A stretch of 64,000 bases of DNA from Rhodospirillales bacterium (GCA_016215555.1 JACRJC010000018.1:78054-142053), one strand, 5' to 3'; shown: positions 19,052 to 27,414, counted from the first letter of the stretch. Notes: generated by a model from the letters alone, not told the origin. Made by a program: numbers and translations.

Positions 19052-19360
19052 ATGGCAAGGATCGATATTCCACAGGAATTCAAGCGCCGCGCCCAGGCCG
19101 CCTTGCCGGGCCGGGTGGATCGCCTCGTGCTGTTTGGTTCCCGGGCCAGGGGCGACGCAACGGCCCAATCCGACTGGGACATGGCGGTTTTCCTGAAGGG
19201 TGGGGCGGACAGTGACGACTTGTGCGCCCTGGCCGACGCCGCCTATGAGCTGATTTTGGAAACCGGCGAGTTCATTCAGCCGGTGGCCTTTTCGGCGGAT
19301 CAACCCGTTTCCGATCTTGCCATTCTGCGCCATATCGATCGTCAGGGCGTGGCGGTGTGA
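19052..19360 (+). CDS. MNT-type minimal nucleotidyltransferase
   Basis: This 102-residue nucleotidyltransferase-fold protein belongs to the minimal type paired with HEPN toxins. The active site is complete: GSRARG at 29-34 and Asp41/Asp43 in SDWDMAVF. In characterised MNT-HEPN pairs the MNT protein neutralises the HEPN RNase by AMP-ylation, and that role is inferred here. It overlaps the next frame (HEPN) by 4 bases (GTGA). That HEPN partner is broken, so this gene is an orphan antitoxin unless it acts on the second HEPN at 19759-20148. It lies between the duplicated iscX tails. Confidence 0.85.
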   Translation: MARIDIPQEFKRRAQAALPGRVDRLVLFGSRARGDATAQSDWDMAVFLKGGADSDDLCALADAAYELILETGEFIQPVAFSADQPVSDLAILRHIDRQGVAV

Positions 19361-19721
19361 AAGGCGAAGCAGCGCTTCATTTCGAGAAAGCCCGGCTCTT
19401 TCTTGCCCAGATGCAAGGGCTTGATGCCGAAACGATGACCGAGACGCTGGTTCACCAAGCCTATTGTACAATGTTGCAATAGGAATGACTCGTAACGGCC
19501 ATCCTTCGAGGCGGCGGCTTTGCCGCCTCCTCAGGATGAGGTTCGTGGGCTTATTTCAAAGAGTCATCCTCATGCTGAGGAGGATGCGAAGCATCCGTCT
19601 CGAAGCACGAGGATAACGGGCGCATTCTGCAAACTGGTATAAGGTTCTTGCCGAGACGGCGAGCGGTCTGGCCGGGGACGCCAAGAGGTTTGTAGCCTTT
19701 TGCGAAAGTCTGACGCGGTAA
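19357..19721 (+). pseudogene. HEPN-domain protein split by an inserted repeat
   Basis: A GTG at 19357 overlaps the MNT stop. It encodes 41 residues typical of the HEPN N-terminus (KGEAALHFEKARLFLAQM, then HQAYCTML) before a stop at 19480-19482. The palindromic repeat at 19501-19614 follows. After it, a frame from about 19623 to 19721 encodes a HEPN-like C-terminus (YKVLAETASGLAGDAKRF, then VAFCESLTR) and a stop. The two parts are in different frames and about 40 central residues are missing. I infer that a once complete HEPN gene was disrupted by repeat insertion with some loss. The protein should be inactive. Confidence 0.7.
19501..19614. repeat. Pair of inverted intergenic palindromic repeats
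   Basis: Two related units face each other. The first (19501-19540) starts ATCCTTCGAG, holds the hairpin GGCGGCGGCTTTGCCGCC and ends CTCCTCAGGATGAG. The second (19563-19614) runs CATCCTCATGCTGAGG through a GGATGC/GCATCC hairpin to CTCGAAGCACGAGGAT. The same family occurs at 51421-51516. Such CCTGAGGA/TCTCGAAG repeats are scattered in many alphaproteobacterial genomes. Here the pair sits inside the broken HEPN gene. Confidence 0.8.
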
Positions 19722-19760
19722 TCCAGAGAAATTGGATCGACGAGCGGGAATAGGGGCGTC
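19721..19760 (+). repeat. Right copy of duplicated iscX tail
   Basis: This is the near-exact repeat of 18975-19015. In frame it reads IQRNWIDERE and a stop, matching the iscX end [10 protein letters not shown]. It abuts the stop of the HEPN remnant on one side and the minus-strand HEPN gene on the other. Confidence 0.75.
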
Positions 19761-20148
19761 AGTTCCTTTCCCTGCACCAATCGCGCACGTCATCGATCAA
19801 GGAAGCGACGACGCGAAGCTGTTCCTTCAGTTCACGCGGGTCGGGATTCTTCGGCATGCGTCCACCCGGCAGCGGATAACGGATGGTGGTGGCATAACTG
19901 GAAAGCCCATCGAGGCCCGCGAACTCCGCCCGCCAGACATGGTCCGCCGGCAGCAATTGGGCCAGTGCTCCCAGATGATGCTGGGCGGGAACGGGGATGC
20001 CTTCGGCGCTCAGGACGGCTTTGACCAGCTTCTCGGCAGACTGTTGAACGGCATAGGCGGCGTGGCGGGGAAAGGCGTCGAGCACCTTCCTGGCGACGGC
20101 GAGGTCTTCCTCGGCCAGCGCAAGATAGCTTTCGATCAGCGGGGTCAT
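19759..20148 (-). CDS. HEPN-domain protein (putative toxin of MNT-HEPN pair)
   Basis: This 129-residue all-helical HEPN-domain protein has the sequence EEDLAVARKVLDAFPRHAAY, then AVQQSAEKLVKAVLSAEG, the normal helix-2/3 region of the family. A helix with HHLGALAQLLP follows, then a C-terminal DDVRDWCRE. HEPN proteins paired with MNT partners are RNases held inactive by their partner. I see no clear canonical Rx4-6H motif, so catalysis is uncertain. The start at 20148 overlaps the MNT stop by 4 bases, showing translational coupling. This pair points toward the broken plus-strand MNT-HEPN pair. Confidence 0.82.
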   Translation of the reverse strand: MTPLIESYLALAEEDLAVARKVLDAFPRHAAYAVQQSAEKLVKAVLSAEGIPVPAQHHLGALAQLLPADHVWRAEFAGLDGLSSYATTIRYPLPGGRMPKNPDPRELKEQLRVVASLIDDVRDWCRERN

Positions 20149-20621
20149 CGGCGCTTCTTGCGCTGAACATAGATTTGCCGCCCCCCCAGCACGGCCTGTC
20201 CGACCAGGCAGGACGGATCCGCCCTGTCCTTCAGAAAGTCGCTTTTCCGGCAAGGAACGACATCGACGGCCAGCCCGCAGGCGGCCACGGGCGCCGCCAC
20301 CTTTCGCGGCTCATAGGCTTCTTCCGGCAAACCGTCGGCCAGCACGACCAGCAAGTCGAAATCGCTGTGCGGTCCGGCCTGTCCGTGGGCGCGCGATCCG
20401 AACAGCCAAATCTCCTCCGGCCTTAAGGTTGCCGCCAGCCGGTCGCGCAAAAAGCCGATGGCATCGCTTTGCGAGCGGAAAGGGCCGACCGGAGCGTCGC
20501 CGATGCGCGTCAACAGGTCGCGCAGTTGCTCGGCCTTGTCCTGGCGCAGCAGTTCGGCGACGGCGGTCAGGATGTCGCGATGTTCGGGCGCCGCGCGCAG
20601 CGATTGGACGGGCAGGGGCAA
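20145..20621 (-). CDS. MNT-type nucleotidyltransferase, partner of the HEPN protein
   Basis: This 158-residue protein has a nucleotidyltransferase fold in its C-terminal two thirds. GSRAHG lies at 75-80 and the metal-binding Asp87/Asp89 in PHSDFDLLVVL. Residues 1-65 form a helical N-terminal region, so it is longer than the minimal MNT upstream. It precedes the HEPN gene and overlaps it by 4 bases. By analogy with known MNT-HEPN systems it is the likely antitoxin. The pair is complete and may be active. Confidence 0.82.
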   Translation of the reverse strand: MPLPVQSLRAAPEHRDILTAVAELLRQDKAEQLRDLLTRIGDAPVGPFRSQSDAIGFLRDRLAATLRPEEIWLFGSRAHGQAGPHSDFDLLVVLADGLPEEAYEPRKVAAPVAACGLAVDVVPCRKSDFLKDRADPSCLVGQAVLGGRQIYVQRKKRR

Positions 20622-20656
20622 GGCGCTCTCCGTATTACATTACAGAGCATATCGTA

Positions 20657-21766
20657 TTACGAATTGCCGCCCCTGGCAAGCTTCGCCCCCGGCCAGAGTT
20701 TGGGATGCGCCCGGGCGTAGCGGAAGGGATAGGGATAATCGACGCCCAGCGCCTCGGCGGCATGCCAGACCCAATGCGGATCATCCAGGAATCCCCGCGC
20801 CAGGGCGATCATGTCGGCCTGGCCCTTGGCCAGAATCTCCTCGGCCTGGGCGGGTTTGGCGATCATGCCGACGGCCCGCACCAGCATGCCGGTTTCCTTC
20901 TTGATGCGTTCGGCGAATTCCACCTGATAGCCCGGCTCGCCGCCCGGTATCTTGGCGTCGGGCACCATGCCGCCCGACGAGACGCAGACGAAATCATAGC
21001 CCAGCTCCTTCACGCGCTTCACATAGACGACCGCCTCGTCTAGCGTGAATCCGCCTTCCTTCCAGTCGGTGGCGCTGATGCGGAAGCCCAAAGGCTTGTC
21101 CTCGGGCCAGGCCATGCGCACGGCGCGCAGCACATCGAGCGGGAAGCGCATGCGGTTCTCCAACGTGCCGCCGAAACGGTCGCTGCGCTGGTTGGCCAGC
21201 GGGGAAAGAAATTGGTTCAGCAGATAGCCGTGCGCCGAATGGACTTCGATGGCGTCGAAGCCGGCCCGGTTGGCCCGGCGCGCCGAATCGGCAAAGGCGC
21301 TGGCGATGCGGTCGATATCCTGTTCCCGGGCTTCGCGCGGCGCCACCCATTGATCCGAAAAAGCGATGGGCGAGGGACCGATCAGTTCCCAGCCCCCTTC
21401 ATCGGGCGGCAAATAGGAACTGCCGGTCTTCAGGCTGGTCGAGGCCTTGCGCCCGGCATGGGCCAGTTGCACCGAGACCAGCCCGTCGCCGAAACTCTTC
21501 AAGCTCTTCACCAGGTCGGCGAAGGCGGCTTCGGTTTCGTCGCTATGCAGGCCAAGGCAGGCCGGCGAGATGCGGCCCTCGGGCAGGACACCCGTCGCCT
21601 CGATCACCAGCATGCCGACGCCGCCGGCCATCAGCGATCCGTAATGCATCAGATGCCAGGGCTGGGCCAAGCCGTTCGCGGCGGCATATTGGCACATCGG
21701 CGCCACCACGGCGCGATTGGGCAGCGTGGCGGAGCGGATGGAAAGCGGCGTGAAAAGTTTGGGCAT
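20657..21766 (-). CDS. Old-yellow-enzyme family NADH:flavin oxidoreductase (YqjM/NamA-like)
   Basis: This 369-residue FMN-binding TIM-barrel enzyme reduces activated C=C bonds. YqjM-class features are visible: NRAVVAPMCQYAA with the cysteine that tunes FMN, AHAGRKAS, and the paired active-site histidines in EVHSAHGYLLNQFLSP. LANQRSDRFGG and GFRISATDW follow, with a C-terminal GQADMIALARGFLDDP. The physiological substrate is not deducible. It lies between the MNT-HEPN pair and murA on the same strand and is probably transcribed alone. Confidence 0.92.
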   Translation of the reverse strand: MPKLFTPLSIRSATLPNRAVVAPMCQYAAANGLAQPWHLMHYGSLMAGGVGMLVIEATGVLPEGRISPACLGLHSDETEAAFADLVKSLKSFGDGLVSVQLAHAGRKASTSLKTGSSYLPPDEGGWELIGPSPIAFSDQWVAPREAREQDIDRIASAFADSARRANRAGFDAIEVHSAHGYLLNQFLSPLANQRSDRFGGTLENRMRFPLDVLRAVRMAWPEDKPLGFRISATDWKEGGFTLDEAVVYVKRVKELGYDFVCVSSGGMVPDAKIPGGEPGYQVEFAERIKKETGMLVRAVGMIAKPAQAEEILAKGQADMIALARGFLDDPHWVWHAAEALGVDYPYPFRYARAHPKLWPGAKLARGGNS

Positions 21767-21807
21767 GGATGGGGCCTCCTGATGGGTGCCCCATTTTGCG
21801 CCTGTCC

Positions 21808-23100
21808 CTACTTTTCCTTCAAGCGCTCGATTCTGGCGCCGCAGGCGGCCAGCTTCTCTTCCAGCCGCTCATAGCCGCGATCCAGATGATAGACGCGGTT
21901 GACGATGGTCTCGCCCTTGGCGGCCAGACCGGCCAGCACCAGCGACACCGAGGCGCGCAGATCGGTGGCCATGACCTGGGCGCCCGAGAGATTGCTTGAT
22001 CCGCGCACGATGGCCGAGGAACCATGCACATTCACCTTGGCGCCCATGCGCGCCAATTCCGGCACATGCATGAAGCGGTTCTCGAAAATAGTCTCGGTGA
22101 TCATGCTGGCTCCCTTCACCGTCGCCATCAGGGCCATGAACTGGGCCTGCATGTCGGTGGGAAAGCCGGGATAGGGTTCGGTCATGATATCGACGCCGAC
22201 CAGATCGTTCTCGCGCGCCGAGACGATCAGGCCCTTGGGCCCGTCTTCCAGGATCACGCCGGCATTGGTCAGCACCTTTTCCACCGCTTCCAGCGTGTCG
22301 CGCCTAGCTCCGATCAATTCGACGCGCCCGCGCGTGATGGCGGCGGCGACGGCGAAGGATCCGGTTTCGATGCGGTCGGCCACCACGGCATGGGTGGCGC
22401 CGTGCAGGCTGGTCTTGCCCTTGATGCGCAAGGTGCCGGTGCCGATGCCGTCGATCTCGGCCCCCATGGCGACCAGGCATTGAGCCAGGTCGCAGACTTC
22501 GGGCTCGCGCGCCGCATTGACGATCACGCTTTCGCCGTCGGCCAGGCTGGCCGCCATCAGCGCGTTCTCGGTAGCGCCCACGGACACCATCGGGAAGGCG
22601 ATCCGCGCCCCCTTCAGCCCCTTGGGCGCGCTGGCATAGATATAGCCTTCCTTCAGCTCGATTTTGGCGCCCATCTGTTCCAGCGCCATCAGATGCAGAT
22701 CGACGGGCCTGGTGCCGATGGCGCAGCCGCCGGGCAGCGAAACCTTGGCGGTCCCTTCGCGGGCGACCAGCGGCCCCAGCACCAGAACCGAGGCCCGCAT
22801 GCGCCGCACCAGATCATAGGGCGCTTCGGTGCTGGTTATGGTCGGGGCCGAAAAATCCATGACCCGGCCGGCGAACCCGCCCTGCTGGGCATCGACGCCG
22901 TTCAGGCCCAGCATCACGCCGTGCTGGGCCAGCAGATTGGCCATGGTCGAAATGTCGGCCAGATGCGGCAGATTCGATAGGGTCAGGGTTTCGCGGGTGA
23001 GAAGGCAGGCCGCCATCAGGGGCAGGGCGGCGTTCTTGGCGCCGCCGACGGGAATGCTGCCTTCAAGCGGTACGCCGCCTTCGATGCGGATGCGATCCAT
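21808..23100 (-). CDS. murA: UDP-N-acetylglucosamine 1-carboxyvinyltransferase
   Basis: MurA transfers enolpyruvate from PEP to UDP-GlcNAc, the first committed step of peptidoglycan synthesis. The 430-residue product has the Lys22-Asn23 pair ([13 protein letters not shown]) and the catalytic cysteine at about 126 in [16 protein letters not shown] cysteine at this place is the fosfomycin target. Length is standard. The gene lies 14 bases downstream of dcd on the same strand, so the two may be co-transcribed. Confidence 0.96.
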   Translation of the reverse strand: MDRIRIEGGVPLEGSIPVGGAKNAALPLMAACLLTRETLTLSNLPHLADISTMANLLAQHGVMLGLNGVDAQQGGFAGRVMDFSAPTITSTEAPYDLVRRMRASVLVLGPLVAREGTAKVSLPGGCAIGTRPVDLHLMALEQMGAKIELKEGYIYASAPKGLKGARIAFPMVSVGATENALMAASLADGESVIVNAAREPEVCDLAQCLVAMGAEIDGIGTGTLRIKGKTSLHGATHAVVADRIETGSFAVAAAITRGRVELIGARRDTLEAVEKVLTNAGVILEDGPKGLIVSARENDLVGVDIMTEPYPGFPTDMQAQFMALMATVKGASMITETIFENRFMHVPELARMGAKVNVHGSSAIVRGSSNLSGAQVMATDLRASVSLVLAGLAAKGETIVNRVYHLDRGYERLEEKLAACGARIERLKEK

Positions 23101-23114
23101 GAACCGGGAAATCC

Positions 23115-23684
23115 TTACAACTTGGGAAGAGTGACGCCCTGCTGGCCCATATATTTGCCCGAGCGGTCGGCATAGGAAACCTCGCAGGGGCTGTCGGCCT
23201 TCAGGAAGATGAACTGGCAGGCCCCTTCATTGGCATAGATGCGGGCCGGCAACGGCGTGGTGTTCGAGAATTCCAGCGTGACATGCCCTTCCCAGCCGGG
23301 TTCCAGGGGCGTCACATTGACGATGATGCCGCAGCGGGCATAGGTGCTTTTGCCCAGGCAGATCACCAGCACGTCGCGGGGGATGCGGAAATATTCCACC
23401 GTCCGGCCCAGGGCGAAACTGTTGGGGGGAATGATGCATTGCTCGCCCTGGCGCTCAACGAAACTTTGCTTGGAGAAATTCTTGGGATCGACCACCACCG
23501 AATCGACGTCGGTGAAAATCTTGAATTCAGGGGCGACGCGGGCATCGTAGCCGTAGGAGGAGACGCCGTAGCTGATGACGCCCTGATTCTGATCGCCCTG
23601 GCGGACCAGGCGCTCCTCGAAAGGCTCGATCATGCCCGTCTTGCGGGCCTGGTCGCGAATCCAATGGTCGGGCATCACGGGCAT
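23115..23684 (-). CDS. dcd: dCTP deaminase
   Basis: Dcd converts dCTP to dUTP, feeding dTTP synthesis. The 189-residue product has the family blocks [35 protein letters not shown], and [20 protein letters not shown] with the catalytic glutamate, and ends [13 protein letters not shown] second ATG lies three codons downstream (23675) and gives the commoner N-terminus MPDHWIRDQ. Either start is possible. It precedes murA with a 14-base gap. Confidence 0.95.
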   Translation of the reverse strand: MPVMPDHWIRDQARKTGMIEPFEERLVRQGDQNQGVISYGVSSYGYDARVAPEFKIFTDVDSVVVDPKNFSKQSFVERQGEQCIIPPNSFALGRTVEYFRIPRDVLVICLGKSTYARCGIIVNVTPLEPGWEGHVTLEFSNTTPLPARIYANEGACQFIFLKADSPCEVSYADRSGKYMGQQGVTLPKL

Positions 23685-23758
23685 GCTAAGGAATCCCTGT
23701 TGGACAACGCCATCTTGTAGCCCAGCAGGGGTTAAGGATCAATGGATAGTGGGGGGAG

Positions 23759-24082
23759 TCAAGCGGCATTGCGCTGTTTGACAGTCTTTTCAATCGTCTT
23801 GCCGCTTTCGGCCTGGGCGACGGCCAAGTCGTAATTGGTCTGAAGATTGAGCCACACCAGAGGGCCGGTGCCGAAATACTGACCCAGCCTCAAGGCGGTG
23901 TCGGCGGTGACGGCGCGCTTGCCGGCGACGATCTCGGATATCCGGTTGGCGGGAACGTTAAGAGCGCTCGCCAGTTTGTTGGAGGACAGGCCCAGTTCAA
24001 CCAATTCGTCAGCCAGAATCTCGCCAGGATGGACAGGGGAGAGCCCAGGCATCTTGTCAATGGTAATCGACGATTTCGACAT
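23759..24082 (-). CDS. higA: HigA antitoxin (XRE family)
   Basis: HigA is a 107-residue antitoxin with a helix-turn-helix around residues 25-60 (SPVHPGEILADELVELGLSS, then NKLASALNVPANRISEI). The HigA tail RLGQYFGTGPLVWLNLQTNY is very typical of the VapI/HigA group. It follows the toxin gene with overlapping frames, toxin first, as in classical higBA. An ATG at 24097 is also in frame. It should bind and inhibit HigB and repress the operon through the imperfect palindrome at 24343-24364. Confidence 0.92.
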   Translation of the reverse strand: MSKSSITIDKMPGLSPVHPGEILADELVELGLSSNKLASALNVPANRISEIVAGKRAVTADTALRLGQYFGTGPLVWLNLQTNYDLAVAQAESGKTIEKTVKQRNAA

Positions 24083-24335
24083 CGTAGGCGTCTCCATTCT
24101 CGAAGCGGAAACATATCCGCCATTGCATGTTGATCCGGACGCTGTATTGCCCCTTGCGCTTGCCGCTCAGGGCCTCGAAGCGGTTGGATGGCAGGGCCAT
24201 CAGCGCCTCAATGCTGTTGGCCGCGTCGAGATAGGCCATTCGGCGCTTTGCCTGACCGGCAAAGGCGTCAAACTCCTTCACCCTCTCGCCGTCATAGAAT
24301 CGCTTCGTTCGCTTGTCGGCGATGGATTTGATCAT
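24057..24335 (-). CDS. higB: HigB-type mRNA interferase (RelE superfamily)
   Basis: This 92-residue toxin cuts translated mRNA at the ribosome in the family. It has the HigB/RelE pattern: DKRTKRFYDGERVKEF, LDAANSIEALMALPSNRFEAL, GKRKGQYSVRINMQWRICF and the closing VEIVDYH with the C-terminal histidine. All parts are present, so it is probably active. It overlaps higA by 26 bases. A -35-like TTGACG (24369-24364 on the minus strand) and a weak -10 place the start of transcription close to the ATG. Confidence 0.93.
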   Translation of the reverse strand: MIKSIADKRTKRFYDGERVKEFDAFAGQAKRRMAYLDAANSIEALMALPSNRFEALSGKRKGQYSVRINMQWRICFRFENGDAYDVEIVDYH

Positions 24336-24342
24336 GGCGAAG

Positions 24343-24364
24343 GTTACTACGCTGTACGTATAAC
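24343..24364. promoter_or_regulatory. Inverted repeat in the higBA promoter
   Basis: GTTACTACG (24343-24351) and CGTATAAC (24357-24364) form an inverted repeat with one extra base. It lies between the minus-strand TTGACG and the higB ATG at 24335. Position and symmetry suit an antitoxin-binding site. No experiment or second copy supports it. Confidence 0.45.
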
Positions 24365-24383
24365 GTCAAGCCCCCCCCCCTCC

Positions 24384-25817
24384 CTAAACCTGCGTTCCGC
24401 CCACCGTCATGCAAGACAGTTTCAAGCTGGGCTGGCCGACGCCGACCGCCACCCCCTGACCGTCCTTGCCGCAGGTGCCGATGCCGGGATCCATGGCGAA
24501 ATCGCTGCCGATCATGGTGATTTTCTTCAAGCTTTCGGCGCCGCTGCCGACCAGCGTAGCGCCTTTGACGGGGGCGCCGATCTTGCCATTCTCGACCAGA
24601 TAGGCTTCCGAGGCCGAGAAGACGAATTTGCCCGAGGTGATATCGACCTGACCACCGCCGAAATTGGCGGCATAAAGCCCATTCTTGACCGAGGCCAGAA
24701 TCTCGGCCGGATCGTGATCGCCGGCCAGCATGAAGGTGTTGGTCATGCGCGGAATCGGCGGATGGGCATGGCTTTGGCGCCGCCCGTTGCCGGTGGGCTT
24801 GGCGCCCATCAGACGCGCATTCAGGCGGTCGAACAGATAGCCCACCAGGATGCCGTCTTCGATCAGCACCGTGCGTCCCGAGGGCGTGCCCTCGTCATCG
24901 ACGGTGATCGAGCCTCGGCGGTCCGGCAGCGTGCCGTCATCGACGACGGTGACGCCCGTGGCGGCGATGCGCTGGCCCATCAGCCCCGAGAAAGCCGAAG
25001 TTTTCTTGCGGTTGAAATCGCCCTCCAGCCCATGGCCCACCGCTTCGTGCAGCAGCACGCCCGGCCAGCCGGGGCCCAGCACGACTTCCATTTCGCCCGC
25101 CGGCGCCGGAATCGAGTCCAGATTGGCCCTGGCCTGGCGGATGGCCTCGTCCACCGCCGCCTTCCAGGCGGCGGGGTCCAGAAGCCCGTCGAAGCCGACG
25201 CGGCCGCCGAAACCGTGACCGCCCGATTCCATGCGCCCCTTGTCGTTCAGCACCACCGAGACATTGAGGCGCACCAGGGGGCGGATGTCGGCGGATTCCG
25301 TACCGTCGGCGCGGAGGATGCGCACCGCCTGCCACGAACCCAGGATTGAGGCCATGACCTGAACCGCGCGTGAATCGGCGCTTCTGGCATAGGCGTCGAT
25401 TTCGCCCAGCAGATTGACCTTGGCGTCGAAGCTGGCCCCGGCCAAGGGATTGGCGTCGGTGTATAAAAGGCGGTTGGTGCCCTGGGGTGGCGCCGCCAGC
25501 GTGCCGGAATGGCCCTGGCGCACCGCTTTCACTGCGTCCTTGGCCCGGGTCAGCGCTGCACAGCTGACCTCGCTGGCATGGGCGAAGCCCACCGCTTCAT
25601 CGGCGACGGCGCGCAGCCCGAAACCGATGCCGGTGTCGAAACTGGCACTTTTGATCCGTCCGTCGTCAAGGGCGATGCTTTCGCTTTGGCGGGCTTCCAG
25701 GAACAGTTCGCCGTCGTCGCAGCCTTCCAGGGCCTCGGCCACGATGCGCAGAGCGCTTTGGGGGTCCAGCCCCCCTTGCGTAAAGAAAAGGTCGTTGGTG
25801 GCGGCAAGATGGGGCAT
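24384..25817 (-). CDS. tldD: Metalloprotease TldD
   Basis: TldD forms a heterodimer with TldE (PmbA). The complex cleaves small peptides and is used in antitoxin turnover and peptide maturation. The 477-residue product has the zinc motif in LLHEAVGHGLEGDFN (HEAVGH) and the C-terminal third metal ligand region (GTCGKDGQGVAVGVGQPS). The frame is open from 25949, but the ATG at 25817 gives the family N-terminus. No tldE lies in the window. It is divergent from the DUF3422 gene. Confidence 0.95.
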   Translation of the reverse strand: MPHLAATNDLFFTQGGLDPQSALRIVAEALEGCDDGELFLEARQSESIALDDGRIKSASFDTGIGFGLRAVADEAVGFAHASEVSCAALTRAKDAVKAVRQGHSGTLAAPPQGTNRLLYTDANPLAGASFDAKVNLLGEIDAYARSADSRAVQVMASILGSWQAVRILRADGTESADIRPLVRLNVSVVLNDKGRMESGGHGFGGRVGFDGLLDPAAWKAAVDEAIRQARANLDSIPAPAGEMEVVLGPGWPGVLLHEAVGHGLEGDFNRKKTSAFSGLMGQRIAATGVTVVDDGTLPDRRGSITVDDEGTPSGRTVLIEDGILVGYLFDRLNARLMGAKPTGNGRRQSHAHPPIPRMTNTFMLAGDHDPAEILASVKNGLYAANFGGGQVDITSGKFVFSASEAYLVENGKIGAPVKGATLVGSGAESLKKITMIGSDFAMDPGIGTCGKDGQGVAVGVGQPSLKLSCMTVGGTQV

Positions 25818-25864
25818 GCTATGGTCCCGTTCCAGGTTGGGTTTCTCAAGGACTAATATAGGCA

Positions 25865-27160
25865 ATGCCGGACCAGATTGCGCCAAGTGAAATCGGCAGC
25901 GAGGGCGAATATCAGCTTCGCCATCTTTTGCATGGCGAAGTGCATGCAAGGCCGCACGAGCTTTTGGAAACGCCGTTCGAGGCTCTGCATCTGGTCTATC
26001 TGACCGGCGAGGTCGCGCCCGACGACGACCGCAGGCATCTGGCCCGCCTGTGCGAGCTGACGGGGGTGCCTGTCTTGGTGCCGGTGGATAATTTCCATGT
26101 CCTGGACCTACCGGGTTTCCGCCTGCGCTGGGAGCGCCATACCGAATTCTCGACCTGGACCCTGTTTCGTCCGGGCGGCTTCGAGCGCCCCTTCGCCGCT
26201 GATCTGATGGCGTTGCTGCCCGAATCCTGGCGCAAGACCATGCCGGGCCGGCTGCTGCTGTCGCTGCGCCTGGCCCTGGAAAGCGCTGACCGCGAGCCCG
26301 AGGAGCTGGAGCAGTATTTCCTGCCCAGCCCCCGCGTGGGCAGCCGGGTGATGAGCGGCGCCGCCACCCTGTGGACCGATTTTCGCCTGCATGTCGACGG
26401 CATGGGCCGATTCCTGGTCCATGACTGGGGCCTGTCGAAGGGCCAGGCCGGGCGGCTGGTCCAGCGCCTGTTCGAGATCGAAACCTACCGCATGACCGCC
26501 CTTCTGGCCCTGCCCCTGGCCCGCGATGTCGCGCCGGCGGTGACCAGGCTTGACCGCGATTTGAAGGCGATCATCGCCGAACTGGCCTCGCCGGAGCCCA
26601 GCGACGACCGCAAGCTATTGGAAAAACTGACGCAATTGGCGGCCGAGGGCGAACGCCTGGGCTCGGCCACGGCCTATCGCTTTTCCGCCGCCGCCGCCTA
26701 TTACGCGCTGATCAAAAGCCGTATCGAAGAATTGCGCGAGGAACGCATCCCCGGGGTTCAAAATCTCGGCGAATTCATGGAGCGCCGTCTGGCCCCGGCC
26801 ATGGCCACCTGCGAATCGACCCGTCTGCGGTTGGAAGATCTGTCGGCCCGCATCGCCAGGGCCGGCGATCTGCTGCGGACAAGGGTCGATATCGCCCTCG
26901 AAGAGAAAAACCGCGATTTGCTGCATTCCATGAACCGCCGCGCCAAGCTGCAGTTAAGGCTGCAGGAAACCGTGGAAGGCCTGTCGGTGGCGGCCATCAG
27001 CTATTATCTGGTCGGTCTGGTCGGCTATATGGCCAAAGGGGGCAAGGCGGCGGGCCTGCCCATCGATCCCGACCTCGCCCAGGGCCTGGCCGTGCCCCTG
27101 GTGCTGGGGCTGGTCTGGTGGGGCCTGCGCCGCTTCAAGAGGCGCCTGCATCACGAGTAG
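25865..27160 (+). CDS. DUF3422 family membrane protein
   Basis: This 431-residue protein matches the DUF3422 family known from alpha- and betaproteobacteria. The N-terminal part has LLHGEVHARPHELLETPFEA, which names the family. A long helical middle follows, with MERRLAPAMATCESTRLRLE, DLSARIARAGDLLRTRVDIA and NRDLLHSMNRRAKLQLRLQE. The C-terminus carries two membrane helices (about 375-395 and 405-422). The function is unknown. Family members often sit near tRNA genes or transport genes, and here it is just upstream of tRNA-Phe. Confidence 0.85.
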   Translation: MPDQIAPSEIGSEGEYQLRHLLHGEVHARPHELLETPFEALHLVYLTGEVAPDDDRRHLARLCELTGVPVLVPVDNFHVLDLPGFRLRWERHTEFSTWTLFRPGGFERPFAADLMALLPESWRKTMPGRLLLSLRLALESADREPEELEQYFLPSPRVGSRVMSGAATLWTDFRLHVDGMGRFLVHDWGLSKGQAGRLVQRLFEIETYRMTALLALPLARDVAPAVTRLDRDLKAIIAELASPEPSDDRKLLEKLTQLAAEGERLGSATAYRFSAAAAYYALIKSRIEELREERIPGVQNLGEFMERRLAPAMATCESTRLRLEDLSARIARAGDLLRTRVDIALEEKNRDLLHSMNRRAKLQLRLQETVEGLSVAAISYYLVGLVGYMAKGGKAAGLPIDPDLAQGLAVPLVLGLVWWGLRRFKRRLHHE

Positions 27161-27178
27161 GAAGGCGTTCGGGGATGA

Positions 27179-27207
27179 TTGACGCCCTTGGGGAATTCCT
27201 CTATAAG
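27179..27207 (+). promoter_or_regulatory. Promoter of tRNA-Phe
   Basis: TTGACG (27179-27184) and TATAAG (27202-27207) are separated by exactly 17 bases and lie 31 bases before the tRNA. This is a strong housekeeping-type promoter by inspection. Confidence 0.7.
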
Positions 27208-27238
27208 CGCGGCCTCTAACCGGCCTTCAGCGCCAGAT

Positions 27239-27314
27239 GCCCAGGTAGCTCAGTTGGTAGAGCATGCGACTGAAAATCGCAGTGTCGCTGGTTCGATTCC
27301 GGCCCTGGGCACCA
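27239..27314 (+). tRNA. tRNA-Phe (GAA), insertion site of the integrated element
   Basis: A complete 76-base tRNA with encoded CCA. The acceptor stem GCCCAGG pairs with CCTGGGC, the D arm has AGCTCAGTTGGTAGAGC, and the T arm has GGTTCGATTCC. The anticodon loop CTGAAAA gives GAA, the phenylalanine anticodon. The 3' part from 27269 is repeated exactly at 40244-40293. The gene itself is intact, as expected when an element integrates at the 3' end and restores it. Confidence 0.97.
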
Positions 27315-27318
27315 TTTT
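27269..27318 (+). other. attL: 3' half of tRNA-Phe plus TTTT
   Basis: Fifty bases from ACTGAAAATC to ACCATTTT are identical to 40244-40293. The stretch starts in the anticodon loop and ends 4 bases after the tRNA. This is the usual position for tyrosine-integrase attachment sites. Confidence 0.92.
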
Positions 27319-27321
27319 AAG

Positions 27322-27352
27322 CCCCTGAAACCGAATAGGTTTTGGGGGTTTT
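27322..27352 (+). terminator. Rho-independent terminator after tRNA-Phe
   Basis: CCCCTGAAACC (27322-27332) pairs with GGTTTTGGGGG (27338-27348), two of the pairs being G-T. The 5-base loop is GAATA and TTTT follows. It lies inside the element, just past attL, so the element brings its own terminator for the tRNA transcript. Confidence 0.65.
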
Positions 27353-27385
27353 CCATTTGTGGGGTTGGAAGGCGGTTTTGGTCCA

Positions 27386-27403
27386 GGGTATCACCGGGGT
27401 ATC
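27386..27403 (+). repeat. Tandem GGGTATC motif near attL (candidate integrase arm site)
   Basis: GGGTATCACCGGGGTATC holds two GGGTATC units 11 bases apart, 68 bases inside attL. The same arrangement in the same orientation lies at 40118-40137 near attR. Direct repeats at both ends of an integrase element are typical of arm-type binding sites. Confidence 0.5.
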
Positions 27404-27414
27404 GCGGGATTTCC

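Noticed and set aside
24371..24380. Run of ten C after the tldD stop codon, considered as a phase-variable tract
   Set aside because: It lies between tldD and higB outside any coding frame and not inside a clear promoter, so no switching effect can be argued.
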